Assembly (NCBI GenBank): GCA_021162205.1
Contig: JAGGZE010000017.1
Span: 1-34,213, forward strand
Reading direction: 5' to 3'
DNA: 34,213 nt
From: a bacterium
GTDB lineage: Bacteria; UBP14; UBA6098; B30-G16
Shown: in pieces, positions 25,278 to 32,962 of the stretch
Layout of the letters: each line of letters begins with the position of its first letter
How positions within the stretch are numbered: position 1 is the first letter of the stretch
Made by a program: the position numbers and the translations under genes
The notes under the pieces: generated by a model
Told to the model about the DNA's origin: nothing
The model's database searches: none
The model's input: only the letters and a program-made list of their open reading frames with translations

Positions 25278-25808
25278 TCATCGTTTGATTACTCGTCTTG
25301 CACCGATATATCTTTTCGACCAGTAAGAATCGGTCATCGGTGTTATTGTTACACCGAGCGAGCTCGATGCGTGAGCGAATTTATTTCCGCCGATATATAT
25401 TCCGATATGCGATGGAGTTTTTTTTCTTGTGGTTCGGAAAAATACGAGGTCGCTGAATGCGAGTTCATCGTTGCCTATTGCTCGACCGAATTTCCATTGT
25501 TGTGCTACTGTGCGAGGAAGATTTATATCTAATGCTTCGCTGAAAACTTTTTGGACAAAACCCGAACAATCGATTCCTTTTTTGCCTGTGCCGCCGTATT
25601 TATATGGTGTCCCGAGATATAGATTGATTGTTCCATAAAGACTTCCATCTGTGGGAATTTTTTGAGCGCTTATTGTAGATTTTTCTGATACTTTCTTCTT
25701 TTTTGCAATTTGAATAGCTCTGCCTCTCGGCAAATACCTCGGCGATGGCGCACAACCGACAAATACTATTCCTGCTATTAAAAAGAATGTGTAAATAATC
25801 TTTTGCAT
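25278..25808 (-). CDS. NlpC/P60 family lipoprotein, cell-wall endopeptidase
   Basis: The 176-residue protein has a lipoprotein signal with the acylated Cys19 (IVFVGC). The NlpC/P60 domain occupies about 55-176 with catalytic Cys81 in GIDCSGFV, His134 in SHIGIYIG and a second polar residue at His146 (FAHASS). The enzyme should cut peptide cross-links or stems of peptidoglycan in the periplasm, like Spr/MepS. It stands alone, divergent from the large lectin gene, and its 3' end abuts a dispersed repeat that provides its terminator. Confidence 0.93.
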   Translation of the reverse strand: MQKIIYTFFLIAGIVFVGCAPSPRYLPRGRAIQIAKKKKVSEKSTISAQKIPTDGSLYGTINLYLGTPYKYGGTGKKGIDCSGFVQKVFSEALDINLPRTVAQQWKFGRAIGNDELAFSDLVFFRTTRKKTPSHIGIYIGGNKFAHASSSLGVTITPMTDSYWSKRYIGARRVIKR

Positions 25809-25905
25809 ATTTCCCTAAAAAACATATTGATTAAATTTATGATGAAGATTGCTGAATATTTTGCTTGGCTATTATTTTTAACCTCGAAGATTAAATTAAC
25901 TTTTA

Positions 25906-25933
25906 TTGACAGGTAGAAAATAATGATTATCTT
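25906..25933 (+). promoter_or_regulatory. Possible promoter of the lectin-domain gene
   Basis: A perfect TTGACA (25906-25911) is followed after 16 bp by TATCTT (25928-25933), about 60 bp upstream of the ATG at 25994. The -10 box matches only four of six positions. Confidence 0.4.
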
Positions 25934-25993
25934 AAAAATACAAAAGAGAAAATCAGCAAACTCATAATTATAAATAAAATTTAAAATTTTTCT

Positions 25994-28864
25994 ATGAGGC
26001 ATTATTTAGAACATTTTCTATTTATACTTTTCGTTTTATTTTTATCTATCGAATTTTCTTTCTGTCAGGAACTTCTCGTTCCAGAATTGCGAGTAGTATA
26101 TTGGCAGAGCGGAGTTTTGGATAGTTTTATATATCAGCCATGCGATAGCGGGATTGAAGATGTTTTTATTTGCCACAATGGGAATTGGCCTACAGATGGA
26201 ATTTACTGCGATAGTATAAATTACGGCAGTCATTGCAGCATTACACTTAAAGAAGATTGGCACTGGACACGGCGATTTTTTATTCGTTTCGATACCCTCG
26301 TTACCACTTACGATTCTCTATCAGAATGTCAACTGCGGATTTACAAGTATAGCACCGCAACTAATGCAAACTGGATACAGGCATATCTCGTTACGAGTGC
26401 ATGGAACGAAAATACGGTGAACTGGCTGACCGCACCTGCGGTTAATACGACAATCGCCTCCGACCAATTCACTCCGCCGTTTCCAAATTGGGAAGGATGG
26501 GTTATATTGAATATAGACACGATTTACGAGAACTGGGTTTCGGGAACGAATTATGGACTTCAGGTTCGCCAGCAAGACCTCGATTCTGACGATGGACAGG
26601 ATTTTTATTCATCGGAAGCATGCATTCCTGTCGACCCGTATTTTGTTATTCCTCCTGAAAGTTCCTTCACATCTTGCACCGACCAAAACATCGTTATCGA
26701 CTTCGATAATTTCTGCGCACCTGCCGATAGTTCCAGAATTATTCTCTGGGTCGATGGAACTCCATATACAATCGATTCCACCCAACTTACGCTCATTAGA
26801 GAAACGAGCACAGATACATTACGATTTGTGCCATCTCCGTTATTCTCTGACGGAGATACTGTGAATGTTATTCTCGATAGTATTTTTACCGAAACGGGAA
26901 TGTTTTCGCCATTTACTCCGATGACGCACATTTTTTTCGTCGATATACTGCCACCATTGCTCGAAAGCGTAAGTATCGCACCGGGCGATACTATCGGTTA
27001 TTTAATGGATTCGATTTGTTTCACTGTTTCCGACGATATGTCGGGCGTGGATATTTCACTGTTGAATATTACAATGAACGGTTCGCCTGTGAGTTTTTCC
27101 TATTCGGGAGGAACAGCGCTCTATGATATTTGCGCTCCCCTTTCATCGATTTTAGATTCCAACTATGTCTGCCTTCATCTCGAAGATATGGCACAATTTT
27201 GCGGTGCAAATACTGCAGATACCTGCTGGTCGTTTTACTTAATCGAACCGACTATCGATTCGGTATGGTTTTGGGAGGAAACCGACTGCAACGATAGCAA
27301 CATAGTCCATATCTGCTACATTTTAAGTGGCAATTCGGCAAATATCACAATCAGCATCAGTGCAGACAGCGGCGCTACTCTACACGAATCGGGAACCGAT
27401 TGGTTCGTTACTTTTATCGATTCTGCGGGAGATTTCGGTTCTGTCGCTCCCGATACTCATTGTTTCGATTGGATTATGAGCACAGATTTTCCCGATACCG
27501 AGGGATACGATTGGATGGTTGTGGTTAGTGCATTGCATCCGCTGTTTGCAGATTCGTTTTCAACTCTCGATTTCACACTCTATCAAATCAATGGCAACGA
27601 TGGCTTTGTGGCAGCCGATAGCGAATATTTTGTCCTGACTCAAAATACAACCTGGCGCAATGGCAGACTTATGACTGTCGATACATTTTTTTGCGATACA
27701 TTGGATATCGAGTTCATATTTAAGTTTGTTCCTGGCTGGTGCGATGTTTCCGATGATTCCACCGGTGCCGATGGAATTTCTTTGATATTTTCGCCATTGC
27801 TCGACCCACCGCTGTCTCCCGGTGGAAGTATCGGAATTATAGGCAGTGCGGGCTGGGGTGTCGAATTCGATACATATAATAATTTCTGTGGCAGTTCGCA
27901 ATCGGATATTAGCGGGAATCATACCGCCGTAAGTATCGATTCGGTCGCCTGCCTTTTTGTCGGAACCGATAGTGTTCCTGTCTCGCTGGAACAGGTAGAT
28001 ATTCCATTCGATATGGTGGACAATAACTGGCACAATGTCAGAGTTATAGTCGAATACCCACACTGTCGGGTGATTTTGGATGGTGTAAGCTATATCGATT
28101 CGGATTTCCCCGATTTGCCTGCACCATTCTGGGCTCATATCGGTTTTTCCGCATCGACAGGCGATTGCTATAGCGAACACATCATAGATAATATAGTGGT
28201 GAACAACCCGAGAATTATAGATACTTTGCATAGTGCGGATACGGCGTATGCTCCATTGGATTCGCACGAGCCGATTATCTCTATAGTATGCCCTGAAAGT
28301 TTTATCTATTCAGCCGGTGATTCGGTTTCGATACACTGGTCTATCGATGACCTTTTTTGGCGAAACGACCCCGGAACATTGTATATAGATTACGATACGG
28401 TTCATCTCGAATTATCGGTTTCGGATACAATCGCGGGAATCGAGATTCCTGCAACCTGTGAAAGTATTTCTGTTGCTGTTGCGGTGCGAGATTCATTCTG
28501 CAATTGGGGATACGATAGCTGTTCGTTCGGAATATGTTCGCAATTTTTCGCTCGGTTGCAATGTCCACCGCTCGATATTTTCACATCTTGCCAGAACCAA
28601 ACGATAGATTTTTTGGCTTTGGATACTGCTTGCCATTCATCTATCGACAGTGTTTATTTTACAATGTATATCATAGATTCTACAGGTGATACGAATTCGA
28701 TGAATTTGATAGGACCATCATCGAATGTGAATTTTGGGATTTTAGGCGATACGATTCAAATTTCCATCCACAATATCGATTTTTTCGATAAAGATAGTGT
28801 TGCAGCAACTCTCGATTCTATTCGAGATATAAATGGTTGCGTATCAGTTCCAGTTGAATTTTAA
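25994..28864 (+). CDS. Large secreted protein with DNRLRE-like, Ig-like and L-type lectin domains
   Basis: The 956-residue protein begins with a signal peptide (HFLFILFVLFLSIEFSFCQ). Residues about 30-200 fit a DNRLRE domain (RRFFIRFDTL, AYLVTSAWNENTVNWLTAP, YGLQVRQQD). Ig-like repeats follow (about 215-540), then an L-type lectin-like domain (about 546-735; FVLTQNTTWRNGR, GADGISLIFSPL, GWGVEFDTYNN, NWHNVRVIVEY), then another Ig-like part. It is probably a surface carbohydrate-binding protein. Unlike the other two exported giants, it has no sorting domain. The last unit, which parallels residues about 225-320, stops abruptly at VSVPVEF, just before a dispersed repeat. The 3' end therefore looks truncated. 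Confidence 0.8.
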   Translation: MRHYLEHFLFILFVLFLSIEFSFCQELLVPELRVVYWQSGVLDSFIYQPCDSGIEDVFICHNGNWPTDGIYCDSINYGSHCSITLKEDWHWTRRFFIRFDTLVTTYDSLSECQLRIYKYSTATNANWIQAYLVTSAWNENTVNWLTAPAVNTTIASDQFTPPFPNWEGWVILNIDTIYENWVSGTNYGLQVRQQDLDSDDGQDFYSSEACIPVDPYFVIPPESSFTSCTDQNIVIDFDNFCAPADSSRIILWVDGTPYTIDSTQLTLIRETSTDTLRFVPSPLFSDGDTVNVILDSIFTETGMFSPFTPMTHIFFVDILPPLLESVSIAPGDTIGYLMDSICFTVSDDMSGVDISLLNITMNGSPVSFSYSGGTALYDICAPLSSILDSNYVCLHLEDMAQFCGANTADTCWSFYLIEPTIDSVWFWEETDCNDSNIVHICYILSGNSANITISISADSGATLHESGTDWFVTFIDSAGDFGSVAPDTHCFDWIMSTDFPDTEGYDWMVVVSALHPLFADSFSTLDFTLYQINGNDGFVAADSEYFVLTQNTTWRNGRLMTVDTFFCDTLDIEFIFKFVPGWCDVSDDSTGADGISLIFSPLLDPPLSPGGSIGIIGSAGWGVEFDTYNNFCGSSQSDISGNHTAVSIDSVACLFVGTDSVPVSLEQVDIPFDMVDNNWHNVRVIVEYPHCRVILDGVSYIDSDFPDLPAPFWAHIGFSASTGDCYSEHIIDNIVVNNPRIIDTLHSADTAYAPLDSHEPIISIVCPESFIYSAGDSVSIHWSIDDLFWRNDPGTLYIDYDTVHLELSVSDTIAGIEIPATCESISVAVAVRDSFCNWGYDSCSFGICSQFFARLQCPPLDIFTSCQNQTIDFLALDTACHSSIDSVYFTMYIIDSTGDTNSMNLIGPSSNVNFGILGDTIQISIHNIDFFDKDSVAATLDSIRDINGCVSVPVEF

Positions 28865-28886
28865 ATATAAGATATAATTCCGATGT

Positions 28887-28975
28887 TGTTGCAAGGAATT
28901 CCCGGTTCTATTGGGAATGTTCCGACTTATTTGGATTCAGAAAGAAACAATGCACAAAAGACGGGCGAATGCCTA
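28887..28975 (+). repeat. Structured repeat, copy D1 (degenerate)
   Basis: GTTGTTGCAAGGAATTCCC, a weak inner hairpin and GATTCAGAAAGAAACAATGCACAAAAG match copies A and B with many changes. The frame that encodes GFRKKQC in copies A and B is also open here. The distal hairpin (CGGGCGAATGCC) has decayed. Confidence 0.7.
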
Positions 28976-28986
28976 TCCGAATGGGT

Positions 28987-29005
28987 GAGTCCTTCGGCTC
29001 TTTTT
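28987..29005 (+). terminator. Likely intrinsic terminator of the lectin-domain gene
   Basis: GAGTC-CTTC-GGCTC with one T-G pair is followed by TTTTT (29001-29005). It lies about 120 bp after the stop codon, in the convergent gap. Confidence 0.6.
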
Positions 29006-29017
29006 AAATGTGAAAAG

Positions 29018-29112
29018 TTATTTTGACTAATCTAATGCAACAATGAATGACAACTCGGTTGTCAGAAAAGTTGCGCACAAAAAACACCCGAATGGGTGCA
29101 GGCGAACGCCTG
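29018..29112 (+). repeat. Structured repeat, copy D2
   Basis: The outer stem TGCAAC (29036-29041) pairs with GTTGCGCA (29070-29077). The inner hairpin is TGACAAC-TCG-GTTGTCA (29048-29064). Two distal hairpins follow: CACCC-GAAT-GGGTG (29085-29098) and CAGGC-GAAC-GCCTG (29099-29112). About 70 bp from 29018 recur with few changes at 29423. Confidence 0.9.
29078..29112 (-). terminator. Double terminator downstream of tRNA-Ser (CGA), from repeat D2
   Basis: On the minus strand two hairpins in series, CAGGC-GTTC-GCCTG and CACCC-ATTC-GGGTG, are followed by TTTTTTG. They start 14 bp after the 3' end of the tRNA. Confidence 0.7.
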
Positions 29113-29126
29113 CCCGAAAGGTAATG

Positions 29127-29216
29127 CGGAGGGGGGGGGATTCGAACCCCCGGTCCCGAATAAACGGGACAACGGTTTTCGAGACCGCCCCGTTCGACCA
29201 GCTCCGGCACCCCTCC
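29127..29216 (-). tRNA. tRNA-Ser (CGA anticodon)
   Basis: The 90-nt class II tRNA has acceptor GGAGGGG paired with CCCCTCC and discriminator G. The anticodon stem GCGGT/ACCGT encloses loop CTCGAAA with anticodon CGA. A long variable arm (TGTCCCGTTTATTCGGGACC region) and a GGTTCGAATCC T-arm are clear. CCA is not encoded. A weak promoter-like TTGTCC and ATAAAT pair with 17-bp spacing lies upstream on the minus strand. Confidence 0.96.
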
Positions 29217-29326
29217 GAAAATATTAGTTGAAATTTATCAGTTAGCAAACAGTATGGACAAAGCCTTCCATTTGTGAATTTCAAGGCATTGCAGGGAATC
29301 TTGCATATGCGGGATTTCCTATCGCC

Positions 29327-29406
29327 GAACCCTTCGGTTCTTTTTGAGTTTTCAGCTCTTTTTAGGGACGACTTTTTTTTCACAAGAGTGAAATTCATTG
29401 TCGCCC
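29327..29406 (-). repeat. Structured repeat, copy F0
   Basis: The distal hairpin GAACC-CTTC-GGTTC (29327-29340) is followed by TTTTT on the plus strand. The outer stem GGGACGAC (29365-29372) pairs with GTCGCCC (29400-29406) with one bulged base. The inner hairpin is TTTCAC-AAGA-GTGAAA (29378-29393). The architecture is kept although none of the stems shares its sequence with copy F1. Confidence 0.75.
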
Positions 29407-29422
29407 AGACATTTTGATATAG

Positions 29423-29503
29423 TTATTTTGATTAATCTGGTGCAACAATGAATGACAACTCGGTTGTCAGAAAAGTTGCGCACAAAAAACACCCAAATTG
29501 GTG
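29423..29503 (+). repeat. Structured repeat, copy F1
   Basis: The outer stem GTGCAAC (29440-29446) pairs with GTTGCGCAC (29475-29483), with inner hairpin TGACAAC/GTTGTCA. The distal hairpin is CACC-CAAATT-GGTG (29490-29503). The first 70 bp are almost identical to copy D2. It runs directly into copy F2. Confidence 0.9.
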
Positions 29504-29567
29504 GCGTTGCAAAGGAATTCCGACTTTGTCGGAAGGGACGCAACGCAAAGAAAACACCCGAAGGGTG
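29504..29567 (+). repeat. Structured repeat, copy F2
   Basis: The outer stem GCGTTGC (29504-29510) pairs perfectly with GCAACGC (29540-29546). The inner stem TTCCGAC (29518-29524) pairs perfectly with GTCGGAA (29528-29534). The distal hairpin is CACCC-GAA-GGGTG (29555-29567). The outer stem has changed on both sides relative to GTGCAAC/GTTGCAC, which is strong evidence for selection on pairing. Confidence 0.92.
29549..29567 (-). terminator. Terminator of tRNA-Ser (GGA), from repeat F2
   Basis: On the minus strand CACCC-TTC-GGGTG is followed by TTTTCTTTG. The stem begins three bases after the tRNA discriminator. Confidence 0.7.
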
Positions 29568-29570
29568 ATG

Positions 29571-29661
29571 CGGAGAGGGAGGGATTTGAACCCTCGGACC
29601 CGATTTCTCGGGTCACACGATTTCCAATCGTGACCCTTAAGCCAGGCTCGGACACCTCTCC
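29571..29661 (-). tRNA. tRNA-Ser (GGA anticodon)
   Basis: The 91-nt class II tRNA has acceptor GGAGAGG paired with CCTCTCC and discriminator G. The anticodon stem CACGA/TCGTG encloses loop TTGGAAA with anticodon GGA. A long variable arm (GACCCGAGAAATCGGGTC) and GGTTCAAATCC T-arm are present. CCA is not encoded. It is the second serine tRNA on the minus strand within 550 bp. Confidence 0.96.
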
Positions 29662-29727
29662 GTAAAAAATATCAACTATAATTTATAGACTTTTTGAAAG
29701 AGCGAAAGAATTTATTATACATCGAAA

Positions 29728-30918
29728 TTATTTTTTAACAAGAGCTTCCTTAAAAACATCGGCGAGTCGTTTGATACCCTCTCCTATTTCGCTTTCGGTC
29801 GGTTTGGAATAGTTCAGCCGCATCGAATTTCTTCCGCCGCCATCGGGATAAAATGCTGTGCCGGGGATATATGCAACATTTTTTTCAACCGCTTTATGCA
29901 AAAGTTCGGAGGTATCTACTTTTCCGGGAAGTTCCACCCATAAAAATAGTCCGCCATTCGGTCTGGTGAATTTAACTTCCGCAGGAAAATAATGTTCCAT
30001 AGCTTCTATCATAATCTTTAAGCGCTTTGCATAAAGTTTTTTAATTTTTGCGATATGGACATCGAATTTTCCCGCATTAAGAAATTCATATACTACATAT
30101 TGAGCGAAAGTATTGGTATGCAGGTCGGCTCCCTGTTTCATTCTAATGAATTTATCGATTACACCTGGAGGTGCGATTAACCATGCGATTCGCAATCCAG
30201 GTGCAAGAAGTTTCGAGAATGTCCCGAGCATAATAACTGTATCGGAGTCCATAGCTTTCATCGGCGATGGTATCGTGCCTTTATATACGAGTTCGCTATA
30301 TGGGTCGTCCTCGATAACAGGGACACCATAAGTTTTTGCGAGTTCGAGAATTCTTTGCCTGCGGTGTGCAGGTATCGTTCTGCCATCGGGATTCTGGAAT
30401 GTCGGAACGAGATATATCATACGAGGATTGTTCGTTTCGAGAATTTCTTTGAGACCATCGACTGTCATACCATCATCGTCGGATGGAAGTGTTACATATT
30501 TAGGAAAATAAGCGTTGAAAGCTTGAATAGCACCGAGATAAGTCGGTCTCGGTGAAACGACGACATCGCCCCAATCGAGCAAAACCCGTCCGCACATATC
30601 GAGTCCCTGCTGAGAACCGCCTGTAATCATTATTTCATCTGGAGATACCTCAACACCGAAATTTTCCATTCTTTTCGCCAAAAATTCTCTCAATGGCGGA
30701 TAGCCCTCGGTGGTGGCGTATTGAAGCGCATTTTCGCCCTGTTCTGTAAGCACTTTATGGGCGGCTTCATCGAGGTCTTTGATCGGGAAAAGTTCTGGTG
30801 CTGGAAGTCCTCCGCCGAATGAAATAACACCTGGTTTTTTCGTCAATTTCAGTGTTTCTCTGATTATCGACGATTTCATCATCAGTGCGCGACGAGAGTA
30901 ATGCCACATCTCGCTCAT
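29728..30918 (-). CDS. PLP-dependent aminotransferase (fold type I, 2-aminoadipate transaminase-like)
   Basis: This 396-residue class I/II aminotransferase has Asn176 (FQNPDGRT), Asp204 and Tyr207 (EDDPYSEL), the PLP lysine Lys236 in GTFSKLLAPGLR and the C-terminal substrate-binding Arg in RNSMRLNYS. The N-terminus ISFGGGLPAPELFP and GGSQQGLDM are typical of the LysN/2-aminoadipate and MocR-related group. The preferred amino acid cannot be fixed from sequence; aromatic amino acids, branched-chain amino acids or 2-aminoadipate are all possible. There is no DNA-binding domain, so it is not a MocR regulator. AAGGGGGC precedes the ATG. The gene is upstream of the serine tRNAs on the same strand and stands alone. 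Confidence 0.9.
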   Translation of the reverse strand: MSEMWHYSRRALMMKSSIIRETLKLTKKPGVISFGGGLPAPELFPIKDLDEAAHKVLTEQGENALQYATTEGYPPLREFLAKRMENFGVEVSPDEIMITGGSQQGLDMCGRVLLDWGDVVVSPRPTYLGAIQAFNAYFPKYVTLPSDDDGMTVDGLKEILETNNPRMIYLVPTFQNPDGRTIPAHRRQRILELAKTYGVPVIEDDPYSELVYKGTIPSPMKAMDSDTVIMLGTFSKLLAPGLRIAWLIAPPGVIDKFIRMKQGADLHTNTFAQYVVYEFLNAGKFDVHIAKIKKLYAKRLKIMIEAMEHYFPAEVKFTRPNGGLFLWVELPGKVDTSELLHKAVEKNVAYIPGTAFYPDGGGRNSMRLNYSKPTESEIGEGIKRLADVFKEALVKK

Positions 30919-31182
30919 TTTTGCCCCCTTGCTTAATTATTAAAGTTATCGAATTTTCATAAATAAATCTAATATCATAAATGGTTGCAATAAAAATCTT
31001 TAAGAATTTATAAAGAAATTCGATTATTAAAATTTTAAAAAAACTTTGCATTTTTGGTTAATGAATGTTTTTTTATAAAAAAATGAGATTTGAAAAATTA
31101 ACAGTTGTCATATCCTAAATCTGATATGAGCAAATTCCCTAATCTTATCTTGACCCGTCGGGATTAAAGAAACACCGGTTTT
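30919..31182. other. AT-rich gap without a gene
   Basis: About 260 bp upstream of the minus-strand aminotransferase. It must contain that gene's promoter, but no hexamer pair is convincing. No conserved frame or strong hairpin is visible up to the left edge of the DUF559 cassette. Confidence 0.5.
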
Positions 31183-31775
31183 CCTTCTCCCTCACCAAGG
31201 GAGAAGGTGGCTCGACAAAGTCGAGACGAATGAGGGAGCAATGACCAATAACGAAAAAATTACATGGATGGTAGAAAAAAAGGAAAGGAATCGTGCACAA
31301 AACAACAGATGAATTGAAAATTGCAAGGAGAAATCTCCGAAAAGATATGACTCGAGCAGAGAAAAATTTGTGGGAGCGTCTTCGTGATAGGCAATTTATG
31401 GGGCACAAGTTCCGTAGGCAGCATCCGATAGCGAAGCGTTTCATTGTGGATTTCTACTGTGCAAAAGCAAAGTTGGCAATCGAACTCGATGGCGCAATTC
31501 ATATCGGTCGAGAAGAAATGGACAAGGACCGCGAGACTTACATCAAGGCACACGGAATTCGAATCATCAGATTCAAGAATAATGAAGTAGAAAAAGGTAT
31601 AAATTCTGTGTTGGAAAGAATAAGTAAAGAATTGGAAAGAATTCCCTCATCCTAAATCCTTCTCCCAATAAATGGGAGAAGGACTTTAAGAAATGCATGC
31701 ACCGGTTTCACCAAGGGAGAAGGTGGCTCGACAAAGTCGAGACGAATGAGGGAGCAATGACGAATAACGAAAAAA
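31183..31775. mobile_element. DUF559 cassette bounded by hairpins and 67-bp direct repeats
   Basis: A 67-bp sequence at 31193-31259 recurs with one mismatch at 31709-31775, and CACCGGTTT also lies near both copies. The direct repeats enclose a small endonuclease-like gene. Hairpin CCTTCTCCCT..AGGGAGAAGG (31183-31207) stands at the left copy and a near-identical CCTTCTCCCA..TGGGAGAAGG (31658-31682) just after the gene. Each direct repeat also holds CTCGAC-AAA-GTCGAG. There is no transposase. I infer a non-autonomous mobile or duplicated unit. Confidence 0.7.
31293..31655 (+). CDS. DUF559 (Vsr-like endonuclease fold) protein
   Basis: The 120-residue protein starts at GTG 31293 behind AAGGAAAGG. 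It matches the DUF559 family from end to end: ARRNLRKDMTRAEKNLWERL near 11-30, then GHKFRRQHPIAKRFIVDFYC with the DFYC motif near 42-56 and IELDGAIH near 63-70, and a terminal RIIRFKNNEV. The D..C/E.D..H pattern fits the PD-(D/E)XK/Vsr-like nuclease fold of the family. The family has no settled cellular role. The gene sits alone inside a repeat-bounded cassette, and its last codons run into the right-hand repeat sequence. Confidence 0.9.
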   Translation: MHKTTDELKIARRNLRKDMTRAEKNLWERLRDRQFMGHKFRRQHPIAKRFIVDFYCAKAKLAIELDGAIHIGREEMDKDRETYIKAHGIRIIRFKNNEVEKGINSVLERISKELERIPSS

Positions 31776-31837
31776 GATTATTTAAAAATCTATAAATTAT
31801 GAATTTTAAAAAAATTAAAAAATTATGGAGGTTCCCA

Positions 31838-32956
31838 ATGAAAAAAGTATGGCTTCTTTCTATGACAGTGCTTTTTGTCAGTATTGTTTTAATCGGTATA
31901 GGTTGTCAATCTGCCGAGATGACATCGGCAAAGGTTTATATCAATCAGAAAGATTATTCGCAGGCATTGGTCCATCTGAAAAATGAGATTAAAAACAATC
32001 CCGCCAATGCCGAGGCATATTTTATGTCCGGGCAAATATACGGTGAGATGGACAGTCTCGACCAGATGGTAAAAATGTTCGATAAAACTCAGCAACTCGA
32101 TACAACCTACATTTCAGAAATAACCAAATGGCGTAAAAGCAAAAGCGGTAAGGCATTCAATAAAGGTCTGAACCTGTGGAAGAAGAAAAAGGATTTGGAT
32201 GGCTCTATCGAATGGACATTAACATCTATCGAGATAGATTCGACAAATATTAGTGCCTGGAAAAACTTGGGCTATTTGTATCAACAAAAAATGATAAAAT
32301 TCGATAAGGATAACAAACAGGATAGTTTGAAATATTATACGGAACTTCGCATTAAAACATATAAAAAAGCATATAGTCTCGATAAAAAAGATGAGGGTCT
32401 TGTCGCAATTATGGCTGGATTATACACACTCGACAGCAAAGCCGATTCCGCTATCGTAATATTGACGCCGTTTTTTGAATCCAAAAATCCAAAAATATTT
32501 TCTGCGGCTGCCGATGCTTACGATGCTCTCGACAAAAAGGACGAGGCACTTAAAATGTTGACCAAAATGGAGCGTTTGAATCCGAACGATGCTGGAGTTC
32601 TTTTCGATATCGGTATCAGATATTACAATATGGAAGATTACGATAACGCAGCAGGATATTTCGATAAGGTTATTAAAATAAATCCCAATGACCTCAAAGC
32701 TTTGAATAATAAAGGTCTTGCACTTCTAAATGCGGGGAAACTCGAAGAAGCGGAAAGTGCATTATTTCAAGTTGTGAAAAGCAATCCTGCCAACCCCGAT
32801 GTCTGGGACCAGATAGGTATTGTCTGGGCGAAACTCGAGAAAGGCAAGAACGCTACAACAGCTATGGCTATTAAAAAAGCTCTCATAGCCGATAATATGG
32901 ATGAAGCCAAAAAATTAGCGAAAGAATTGGGTGTGGAAATCGAAAACGATAAATAG
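31838..32956 (+). CDS. TPR-repeat lipoprotein
   Basis: I start at ATG 31838 behind GGAGG, which gives 372 residues; the frame extends 13 codons upstream without a binding site. A hydrophobic signal ends at Cys23 (LIGIGC), a probable lipid attachment although the -3 residue is unusual. Several tetratricopeptide repeats follow: AEAYFMSGQIYGEMDSLDQM near 55-75, SAWKNLGYLYQQK near 130, then PNDAGVLFDIGIRYYNMEDY and PNDLKALNNKGLALLNAGKL in the second half. It is likely a periplasmic or outer-membrane scaffold protein. hflX follows 6 bp later, so the pair may be co-transcribed. Confidence 0.88.
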   Translation: MKKVWLLSMTVLFVSIVLIGIGCQSAEMTSAKVYINQKDYSQALVHLKNEIKNNPANAEAYFMSGQIYGEMDSLDQMVKMFDKTQQLDTTYISEITKWRKSKSGKAFNKGLNLWKKKKDLDGSIEWTLTSIEIDSTNISAWKNLGYLYQQKMIKFDKDNKQDSLKYYTELRIKTYKKAYSLDKKDEGLVAIMAGLYTLDSKADSAIVILTPFFESKNPKIFSAAADAYDALDKKDEALKMLTKMERLNPNDAGVLFDIGIRYYNMEDYDNAAGYFDKVIKINPNDLKALNNKGLALLNAGKLEEAESALFQVVKSNPANPDVWDQIGIVWAKLEKGKNATTAMAIKKALIADNMDEAKKLAKELGVEIENDK

Positions 32957-32962
32957 TGAAAT

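Noticed and set aside
27560-28267. Long minus-strand frame of 235 codons
   Set aside because: It lies entirely antisense to the lectin domain, which has clear protein features; the frame is a by-product of codon bias.
29018-29567. Integrative element at the serine tRNA genes
   Set aside because: There is no integrase, and the duplicated sequence is the dispersed repeat, not a copy of the tRNA 3' end.
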